Part shown: piece after piece, positions 43,770 through 54,000 of the stretch
Position numbering within the stretch: the first letter of the stretch is position 1
Layout: every line of letters begins with the position of its first letter
Assembly: GCA_946811185.2 (NCBI GenBank)
Contig: OX328110.1
Coordinates: 16,856,456-16,920,455, forward strand
Reading direction: 5' to 3'
DNA length: 64,000 bases
From: Hippopus hippopus
Taxonomy: Eukaryota; Mollusca; Bivalvia; Cardiida; Cardiidae
The notes under the pieces: model-generated
What the model was told of the DNA's origin: nothing
Databases searched by the model: none
The model's input: only the letters and a program-made list of their open reading frames with translations
Made by a program: the position numbers and the translations under genes

Positions 43770-43912
43770 ATTTACAATCGTCCATCTTATGATACACCTG
43801 ATTTTGAGACAAAATGGATGTCATAGGTCCCAAATTATATGATGACTTCCTTGGTATGATTCACACGGAGATGCATAAAAAAAAAACCCTTTGACAAAAC
43901 ACCGCTCATAGA
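43770..43912 (+). repeat. Family A, right half
   Basis: CGTCCATCTTATGATACACC, ATGATGACTTCCTTGGTATG, CACGGAGATGCAT and ACACCGCTCATAG. Confidence 0.65.
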
Positions 43913-44448
43913 TACATGTATGTAATTTTTCACATTTCAGACTCAGTTCATTCTTCCTTTTTGTCTTTTCTCTTGCAGTCACACGTGTACATGTTTGGAA
44001 CACTGAACTAAGAACACGTCCCTCTTTTACTGTTTTACTGAAGAAGCGGAAGCGGAAGTTTCAGAATGTACATATTTCACTAGCATATACATGTATATCC
44101 AATGGCCTTAACGAAAAAGATAGAGAAAGTGGCGTCATTGGAAAAACATGGTGACAATAGGCTTTTACTGATTATAGTCTGTGTTGCTATCTGCAGTCAT
44201 AGGTGCAAACCAGTTCCCCAAGATATAGTCAACGCACTTTCCCTTTCCCATAAAAGAACCCTAACATCAAAAACACAATTTTGACCAGCCCTATCATAAG
44301 TTTTAGTATTAAACAACGTAGCAGTAGTACTTGATAGAAACGTCTAAAGTGGGACTACTTTTGATACGACGACCAAAAAGAAATCCTTTCTGGTATCTCA
44401 CCTTTAATTTTCGGAAGCAGGGAGTTCCCATACTGCCATATGTAGTCT

Positions 44449-45078
44449 TAACCCTTTAGTCCCGGCTTTTAACGATCTTGAGAAAGAAGGCTTTTGAAAT
44501 GACAGTGGGAAAAAGAGAAAACTCTCGCAGACGGCGCTTTCTCATATTTTTCTCATTTTCAACATATCTTCTATCCTCCGAAAGCCAAGTTGCATCAGTC
44601 AGCCAAATGTCATCCTCGTCTGCAAATGCTTTCAATTTGGAAAAAGTCTATAACTGTCGTCTGTTAAAGAGTGAATATACTGTGACACTCCATCCGAACC
44701 GCTTCCATAAGTCACCATGAGCGTGTATACATCTTATCTTGGCCTCTCACACCAAAGGTTCAGGGTTCGAATTACCGTGATGAGCTGGATCAACTTGTGC
44801 AACACCACGGCGCGAGTAATGGCTAACGTTTCCAGGAGGCAATCATCCAGAGTGATTAACCGTTTACCACGTGACAAAATTTTAGACTTGTCCAAATTGA
44901 AAGCTTTTGCAGACGACAAAATAAAAGTGAAAGTTTAAATTTGTTTTTTGAAAGGCTAGAAAACATTGTGGTAAAAGGAGAAAATGCTGGTTACCAACAT
45001 TTTCTCCTTTTCCCACAATGTTTTCAAAAGCTTTCTTGTTCTGGGTCGTCGAAAGTCGGCACTGTATGGTAAAGGATT
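44449..45078. repeat. Two family B hairpins with a tRNA-like SINE head between
   Basis: 44449-44672 is a reverse B copy with a decayed apex. 44857-45078 is a forward copy with an intact apex. Between them GGCCTCTCACACC and AGGGTTCGAATTACC suggest a SINE head. Confidence 0.7.
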
Positions 45079-45221
45079 GATATAAGTTGTAAGAACTTGT
45101 TTCACAATCGATGTGAATTAATTAAGTTTATAACTTCAGAAAAAACTTTTAATTTTAGAAAGGAATGAATCTTTGACCATATGATAAAACTTGTCATAAT
45201 TATCAAATCTGTTTCTCAACG

Positions 45222-45347
45222 AAATGATAGAACCATTGTCGTAAAAGGAGAAAATGTTACTTGAAAGCATTTTCTCTTTTTACCCATAATGTTTTAAATG
45301 CTTTTTACACAGTTTCATTTAAAAACGGGGCTGTTTGTTAAATGGTT
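45222..45347 (+). repeat. Family B, partial
   Basis: GTAAAAGGAGAAAATG, apex TTACTTGAAAGC, then GCATTTTCTCTTTTTACCC. Confidence 0.65.
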
Positions 45348-46377
45348 TATCAAATTATCTGTCATAACGTGGGCACTTGATGACAACGTATGAATCATCT
45401 GTGATTGGATAGTGGATAGTACACACCCTTTCCATGTCTATAATTAGACACCCTGTAACTTGGCTGACCAATCAGAAAGTGTATGGGATTTTTCATCGGT
45501 TTTCGTTATTTTGTCATCTCATTGGTCAGCTATTTCTTCTCTTAAAAAAAAATCAATGATATTGCGTTATCAATCTACCGACTCGGTCATCTATTAATAT
45601 AGCGTCTGGTATTGTGATATTAATCCGGCGTCTAGAAGAATATCGATATGGTATCACATCACTGCGATTTTGCTTCAATGAAAATATAGTAAAATTACCA
45701 TCTTTAACCCTGTGCTGTACTTTTACAGGCAAACTCGGAGCTGTGATGATAACTTCTCCCTAATATATGTCAAGTGGCTGACACAAGAAGTAAAAAGAAA
45801 TCAAACTTCAATTGATGGTGGTTTTTGCTATTCCACCCCAAACACAACTACCTTTGAAAAATCACAGTAAATTAAAGGCTATTTGCGTTTGTTAATCCGT
45901 GTGCCTTTAAGTCGTCACTGGCACAAAACAGTTCGCCCAAGAAATATCTAACTTGCACAAAGTTTCCACAGAAATTATCAAATCAACACCAGAATTACAT
46001 TGTAGACATGTACTTCCATTTTCTCTGATGAAATAGAGCAGCAAAAGTGCTTCGTGTCAAAAATGTACTGCTTTTGACTTTTGCGACCCGAAAACAGTTC
46101 ACAGCCGTATGACACCATGTTAGAGCTATATCAGACGCTTAGGATGGACCTACCACTCTTTCAAGTCCCACACCTTTTTCTTTTCTTCTTTCTCCTTTTC
46201 AACTTTCAATCTCTGTGTTTACAAACATAAACAATACGGAAAGAAATAAAGCTAGAAAAGGACTTTCTTAAGTAAAATACCAAACGGAAAAAAAAACAAA
46301 GTTATGTGGCGGAAAAATTAATGTTCGGGGACAGATCTAGATTGTCATGGAGAAGAACTATTTGTTATGTAGCCGCA
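45348..46377. other. Downstream of the receptor gene, nothing firm
   Basis: Includes GACCAATCAGAAAG and a partner CTCATTGGTCAG about 60 bp away, a weak palindrome. No exon seen. Confidence 0.35.
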
Positions 46378-46383
46378 TTTATT
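46378..46383 (-). promoter_or_regulatory. Candidate polyadenylation signal AATAAA of the receptor gene
   Basis: AATAAA on the - strand, 132 bp beyond the receptor stop codon. It is the first such hexamer downstream that I see. Confidence 0.5.
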
Positions 46384-46514
46384 GTCACGGTATTTTAAAT
46401 GCGGCCTGCTTCAAAGAAAAATATGTACAGTATATTCACGTGGAATGAACTACAAAATAACAAGAAATATTGCCATCAGAAAGAAAGTAGCCAGTTTTTG
46501 AGCACTGATTATGG

Positions 46515-47034
46515 TTAAGAAATGAAACCAGTATTGTATCTACCCCCCGATCGGGAACCATGCCAACCACTCTTGTGCGCATGCGGCGTTCCAATGTGCG
46601 ACATATATCCAGTATTTCCGTCCGAGAAGTCACGTGCTTCCCGTGGATGACGTCTGTATTCTACGCGAGAACCTTGTATCGATGACGAGAGTAGGTAGCC
46701 ATCGTCGCTGTATTCGGACTGTGCGGACGAACGTAAATATGTGTTATCGTTCATTCCGAGTCGCTCACGGGTACTGTCATTTAGATCAAAATAGGTGGCG
46801 CCATTATTATCATAGTCACCATGGTAATCCGGTTTCGGTGTATTGTCTCTATATACCGGTGATATATATTCTGAGGAGATGTAATCCTGTCCCGGAAATT
46901 TGCTGTAACGCGTGGACTCTCGTCCTTTAGTTGATTGTTTTGTACCATCTTTGGAGGGTAGGTCAACAACTAAGGCAGTTTCGTCTAAGTCATGGTAAAT
47001 ACCCCCATCTTCTTTCTCATCGTCTGTGAGAGGT
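46515..47034 (-). CDS. Receptor last exon: cytoplasmic tail and stop
   Basis: Acceptor TTTTATTTTCAG. Encodes 172 residues and TAA. The two tail exons contain about 16 tyrosines, among them YHDL (589-592) and YFDL (657-660), both of the YxxPhi sorting type. I find neither the NPxY motif of many LDL-receptor relatives nor the PPP(S/T)P motif of LRP5/6. Confidence 0.9.
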
Positions 47035-50000
47035 CTGAAAATAAAACTTTTTTTTTAAAAAAAAAGGTCTCAATTTTTTTTAAATCTTTTGTAGCATACT
47101 TCTATTAACAAACGCTGTAGCAAAGGTATAAATTGCTCATAGAGATCAACTCCTCTTCTGGCCATCAAATCAAAGCTTCAAACTTTTATATGCACTTATG
47201 AATCAAACCTTTATTTTGATGTGTTTCTATGAAAAAGGTACTTTCAAAGTCATCTAAATGAAGTAACAAAGTACAATATTTAAAGCTTATTGATTGATTG
47301 ATTGGTTGTATGGTGTTTAACTCCGTTTCCAACATTATTTCAGTTATATCGCGGAGGCCAGTGCACCTCTCCATGGTTTCCTGGAGTCTCTTTTACCAGT
47401 ACTCCGCACAATTTTCTTTCCAAGCCACTGGCTGCTTTCCAACATAACCATCTTCGAGACAATGGTCAGCGGTGGGAGAGGAATGAATCCTGTCGCAATG
47501 ACCATAATCAATCCTCGGAAAGAAACTGGCCGAGCCAGGGATCGAACCCACGACCCCCTGTTCTCAAGTCCTGCACGCTACCGACTGAGCAACCGGGGCA
47601 CGGCTTTAAAGGTTATATACGATTACCAAACACATAAGCTTTTATCTCCTTTATACCACATACATATGAGCCACGCTCTGAAAAAGGGGGTTTAATGGAA
47701 TTCAGTGACGCCTAGACCAAACAAGTCACCAAAGAAACATGGTGAATAGCAAAAAGTATCGGCCCAGGTCAGCCTGCGCGGTTCGCGCAGGCTGACCTGG
47801 GTCGATAATTTTTAAGCAGATGCATTAAACCCGTTTTTCACAAGGCATGGCTGGTGAATATAGACCAGACCTCTTTTGATGGCTGTAATTACAATCCGCT
47901 GATATCATTGCTTTCTCACCCTGTGGTTTAAGGTCTACGGCCCCTAACTCATCGGTAAACATCGACGTTTTCGTAAAGGCTATTCGGCCAATCTCGGCAG
48001 CTTCGGTCTTTTAATATGAGAGTAAGGGGCCGCAAACTCACTAACTCATCAGTAAATATCGTGTAACATCGACGTTTCCGTAAAGGCTATTCGGCCAATC
48101 TCGGCAGCTTCCGTCTTTTAATATGAGAGTTAGGGGCCGTGGACCTTAATGATAATAAGCACTGACCTAGGTGGAGGGTCTGGGCTAGGGGATCCAAAGT
48201 AATCATAATCGCGGGGCAATCTGTTCTGCATACTCGCACTCGTGACTGCTGGAAGCGTTGACTGACGACGTGAAGCCTTCCTGGAAAAAAAATAATGTTC
48301 GAAACACACAAGTCATGCTCTGTGAAAAGGGGGAACTTAATGCATCTGCAAAACGTATCGACCCATGTCAGCCTGCGCAATCCGCGCAGGCTGACCTGGG
48401 TCGAAGCATTTTGCTTTTGGTAAATTTTCAGCATGTCCAAGGATCATTCTACCAGTGGATTCAGTTGGGTTATGGATCCATGATTATGTGGTGACTTGCT
48501 TGGTATAATGCATCACAAAGATGCATTTGTGATGCATTGAACCCTTTTTGCCAGAGCATGTCTCATTTCTAACGTAACATTGTGGCAAGTAAATTCAGAC
48601 CGACTCTATACAAGTACAAGTGTCGCAAGGGAGAAGCATCATGAAGGAAAGGATTAACTCTTTACCGCACAACAAAAAATTCAGACTTTCAAAATTGAAA
48701 GCATTTGCACGCGACAAATTAGATGTGACTCAAATGATGAAATTCGTCTTTGAAAGGGTAGAAAACATTGTGGAAAAAGAAAAAAAAAATGTTGGTTAGT
48801 TTAAGTCACTTCCAGAAAAATGAATTTCAAAACTGGGAAAAAGTTGCCAGATCACTCTATCTTTGGTTTACTTTTTACCTGGTTTTAAAATTCATTTTTC
48901 TACCAGCGACTAACATTTGGACCGACCATACAATAACAGACTGTCATCTTCACAATAATTTTATCACTTTTAAATGCTATGATTTACGAATCTTAACATC
49001 CCCACTGTGTACTGTTGGCCGGTACTGGGCCTTTAAGCATCATCTATCGAGCACAATCAAATTCACTGTCATCGCAATACAACTGAAATTCTCTTTAAAA
49101 TCTTATTAGGTACCGTCAAATCCAATCCATTTTGTTTTCATGTTGAAGCAACGTTTTAAGTTTCATTTTATCTCGTGACTAGCTGGTTTAACTCTTTACC
49201 AAACGACAAAATTTTAGACTGGTCCAAATTGAAAGCAATTGCAGACGACAAAATAAACGTAATTCAAAAATTGAAATTTGTTTCCAGCAGGGTAGAAAAC
49301 ATTGTGGGAAAGGGAGAAAATGCTGGTTACCAGCATTTTCTCCTTTTCCCACAATGTTTTCAAAAGGCTTCTATCTCAGGGCCGTAAAAACCAAGGATTG
49401 TTTGGTAAAAGGTTAAGATGAAAAGAACACGAACTTTACCCTCATCCAGCTAAATAGAAGAAACAAAACTTTCAAGCCGATAGTAAAAATCCATAATTTT
49501 TCATTTTATCTCGTGGCTAGCTGGTTTTAGATGAAAAGCGCACAAACTTAACCCTCATCCAGCTAAATAAAAGAAATGAAACTTTCAAGCCAGCTGTAAA
49601 AATCCATAATTTTTCATTTCATTGATTGATTGAATTTACGTTTATTTATCGTCGCCACCGGTTGCCCATATGGGCGACGCCCCCCTGAAGGCTGTTAGTA
49701 TTGTTACGGGGGATAGTGCAGATACAGGACGAAACCCATCCTAAGTTTCGCCTGGTTCTTTAACGTGCTCGGTGTATAGCACCGTCACACGGGACCTCGG
49801 TTTAACGTCTCATCCGAAAGACTGTTAGTAATTTTAGATGGCCAGCCGTGGGAATCGAACCCACACTCTCATGTTCACGAGTCTTACGCTCTACCAACTG
49901 AGCTATGCGAACTGGATGAATTTTCATTTCATCTCGTGGCTAGATGTTTTTAGATGAAAAGAGCACGAACTTTACCCTCATCCAGCTAACTAAAAGAAAT

Positions 50001-51057
50001 GAATCTTTTATGTCGATAGTAAAAATCCAAATTTTCCTCATTGAATGGTACTTCTAAAAGGAAGATATCACCTTATCGGACAGTGTAGATCCAAGATCAG
50101 ACTGCACGTTTTGTGCAGTCTGATTTTGGATCTACGCTGTCCGCAAAACGTCAGTGAGTGGCGCTAAGTAGCCTAAGGGTTAAAGGATAGCGCATGGCAC
50201 GACTGGTTTTATGTACCTTTCAAAGAACAATATTCACTTACCTGCCATTCTTCCTTCGGACACAATAAACTGCCACTACTATAATCAGAATCAGGAGAAG
50301 ACCGCCTCCCGCCCCGGCCGCTATTGGCACAATGGGTACAGATGATTGGCTAGATAGACTCGGGGTTGTGGCAACTGGTAAGGGATTTGGATATCTAGAT
50401 GAACCATGCTCTGGCAAAAGGGGGTTTAATGCATCTTCGTGATTCATTATACCAACCAAGTCTTCATATAACCATTTTGTCTAAGAACCAACTGTATCAT
50501 GCGGTAGAAAGCTCCTTAGACATGCAGAAAATTTACCAATGGAAAAGAGTTTCAGCCCTTGTCAGCCTGCGTGGACTGCATATTGCGGTTGCATTAAGCT
50601 TACAGAGCATGGCTAAGATTGATAAAAGTATAAAGTAAAATATAAAAGTGATATCCGAAAGAAATTCGCAATGGAAACCCCTTTTTCTATGCCAGTCACT
50701 GAAACGTACTAAAAATTGGGGGAAAAGGTTTGTTACAGTGAAAATAATGACAGAAATATGAATACGAAATGATTTTGAATGAAATATCCAGCAACAGAAA
50801 TGAAATTACTTAAAATTGTTTTCGTCAATGCTTTACGCTGCATCATATCACAGCAACAGTCTGCAAATTCCTGTCTTTCCTGGGTGTCATCAGTACAAGG
50901 CTGTGTGTCTACAGTGCCTTGTCGAAAGGACACTCCCACGTGACAGGCAACACTGTCTACACCACTGGGCCACAAGTTACCCGATGAAAGTGCTTTTGGT
51001 ATGAAATGGCTTGCTTTCGAAATGAAAAACAACAATAAAAAAGATAAACTACACAAT

Positions 51058-51093
<36 letters not shown>

Positions 51094-54000
51094 GAATTAA
51101 CATGAAAGATAAGCTACACAATCTATGAGAGACAGAGAGAAAGACAGAAAGAGAGAGAGACAGAGATAGACAGAGACATAGAGAGGGAAACGGATAGGGA
51201 GAGGCGTTTGTTTTCAAAAATCCACAAAAAAAATGTAATACCCAATGGATGTTGTTCGTGATCAATGTTTACTCTGAGTGGCATCAAGTAAAGGTATTTG
51301 CTTATGACAACACCAAATAAGGGTGTCTGCTGATTAAAGTACAACAATACCTGTGGTCGGAATAGATATAGATCTCGATACATATATACTGTGTATAGCA
51401 CCAAGTAATGGCGTCTCAAGTACAGTGGACACTTCCTGTCCAGTTCGCTTGTCAATCACAAATATTCTCCTGGAAATAGATGAAAAAAGTGAGTTTCTCT
51501 GTTAGTTTAAGATATGATGTGGTTTTCAATTGTATTTCGGTTAAGTCGAGTCGGCCTGTGCTTCTATCAATGCTTTCCTTGAGTTTCTTTACCGGTGCTT
51601 TGCAACTAGGTTTAAACCAAGCCACTGGCTGCTTTCTCAGGCAACGTAGTCGAAACAATGAACAGGGGCTAAGGCAGAAATGTGTGATAGAATTCATCGA
51701 AGGTGCAGCTCAAATTTTATACTACTTTGTATGATGCTGTTGTCCAAAACATGTCTAATATTTGTGTATTTCCTACAAACTGAAATTGTCATCTTTCTCA
51801 TACTCTTTCCAAAATCTCACTATGTTTCCAAAATCTGTCTACAGTCCATAATCATTTGTAAATCGAAATAATATTTCGTTATTCTCATTCGAAGATCAGA
51901 CTACCTTCTATCTTCAGGTATATAGTACAAGTTGTTGCCAACGACGTCTAAGGCCACCGGGTTGTGTTCTTGTCTTTCGTAAATGGCAGTGGTTGCCAGG
52001 TTACCGTCTACCCTCTCTATCTTGTCCTTGGCACTGTCACACCAATAAATGAACTGACCTGTCAAAAGCAAAAGCAATTCAGATTGATTTAAAGTTTTTC
52101 TTCGGTTTTCTTTTTTTTTTTTTATTTTACTAGAAACAAAGGCGGTTTTCAATATGTTTTATATCATGGCGGCAGGGCGCCTACCTATGCGTTTCTAGTT
52201 CATGTCCCCAAGCTACTTTTCCCATGTTTAAATAAAGTGTCTTAAAAATACCGACAGGAGAAGAATTATTCCTGTCGCATTATCGACATTTGGTTTTAGA
52301 CTTTAAAAAAAGAAAGATCATTTATAAATATCTTACAGATCTATCAATGAAAGAAGGTGCAACTTCAAAACATATATATTTTTTACCATCTTCGGGGTCA
52401 AACTTCACAACCTCGGGAGCTGCTATTCTGTCAGGATCGAATGCTACCACGGTTTGTACACTGGACCTGTTCAGATCAGCTCGCATTATCCGTGGCTCGT
52501 TTCCAGCCTCAATCCAGACAACTCTTCTGAAATATACTATTTGCTGTAAATCGCAAAATTAGATACATGTACATGTATTTACTATTATCTTAGCCATAAC
52601 ACCGCTAGACAAATCAAATGAAAATTACCAGTCGATTGTAAATAGCCAAATATTGCGATTTTAAAGTTCCTTTCTCTTATAAATCTCAACGTATCGGATA
52701 TTCTAGATTCAAAACCAGCCGTGTTGTGACAAACAGACACAGACGAGGAGCAATCCTATAGTACCTTTCCTGTGAAACGGGATGGAGATCAACTCTTACC
52801 AAACTATCCCGAGTTTTAACGACCACAAAGGATAAGTCTTTTGTAAACATTGTAGGAAAAGGAGAAAATACTGGTGACCAGCATTCTCTCCTTTTCCCAC
52901 AAGTTTTCTACTCTTTCTGATAAAACCCAATCATTTGTGCCACATTATTTTTGTCGTCTGCAAATGCTGTAAGTTAAATCAGTGTACATTTTGTCGTTTG
53001 GTAAAGAGTTAAGGAAAAGAATAATGACCACAACACTTACCGTTCTGTCATTGATATTGCGACACTTTTGACCATACCCTGTACCACATTATCAGCTAGG
53101 AACGTTCTCCTCTGTCCGTTTGTATCAATAACGTAGATAGTCCTGTCTTTAGTGACGTAGACATTACCTGTTAGAACGTCTGTGGCTATAACCGAGGTTT
53201 CCAGGAAATCTACAAATATACGGTATAAATTATCGGTAAGAACCTCATTGCCTGTAACCTAGGTCTGGAGGAACCTACAAGGGTAGCGTGTTAGTTATCG
53301 GTAAGAACGCCTGTGGCTTTAACCGAGGTCTAGAGGAAATCTACAAGTTCAAGATATAAAAATGGCTTTAACCGAAGTTTGGAGGAAATCTACAAGGTCA
53401 AGGTATAAATAACCGGTTAGAACCTCATTGCCTGTAACCGAGGCTTGGAGGAAATCTGCAAAGGTAGTGTGTTAACTATCGGTAAAAACGTCAATGGCTT
53501 TAACCGAGGTCTGGAGGAAATCTACACGTTCAAGGTATAAATAACCGGTTAGAACATCAGTGGTCTTAACTGAGGTTTCAATGAAATCAATAAAGATGAG
53601 GTACCAATACAGATTGTGATGCCATAGTCTTGTACCGAGATTTCCTAGGGAAAAAAACTTGAAGCCTACTTTTAGACTTAAATTAGACTTGATCTGGAAT
53701 CAAATTCTTGGTATCAAAAACAATAAAAACAATTTGGAGAAAGTTAACTCTTCCACTGCCACAGGCGAATTCTATTTCTTTTGCGGACGGCGTAGGAAAA
53801 GATCAAAACTACACAGAACATTTTATCTCGAATATGCATTGCTCACTTCTTTATTCCGAGTTGTACCGGAATTTTTCCAAGTCATCGAAACTGTCAATTT
53901 CATTTGAGCCATGCTCTGGCAAAATGGGGCTTAATGCATCTCCATAATACTACTTAACAAGGAAGTCATCATATAATAATAAATCCATAAAATCTATTTT

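Noticed and set aside
49838..49912. Possible tRNA gene on the - strand
   Set aside because: Has A and B boxes but continues into the SINE-2 body and is flanked by a 12-bp duplication, so it is a SINE head. The same applies near 37214, 13860-13922, 41670-41735 and 47520-47605.
50385..50400. Alternative acceptor TCTAG for the transmembrane exon
   Set aside because: Joining there to the previous exon breaks the reading frame; the acceptor CCCTTACCAG at 50375-50384 keeps it.
50733..51056. Missing EGF exon of the receptor (cysteine-rich frame)
   Set aside because: Cysteine spacing does not fit EGF, no in-phase acceptor/donor pair was found, and the sequence resembles a tRNA-like SINE remnant.
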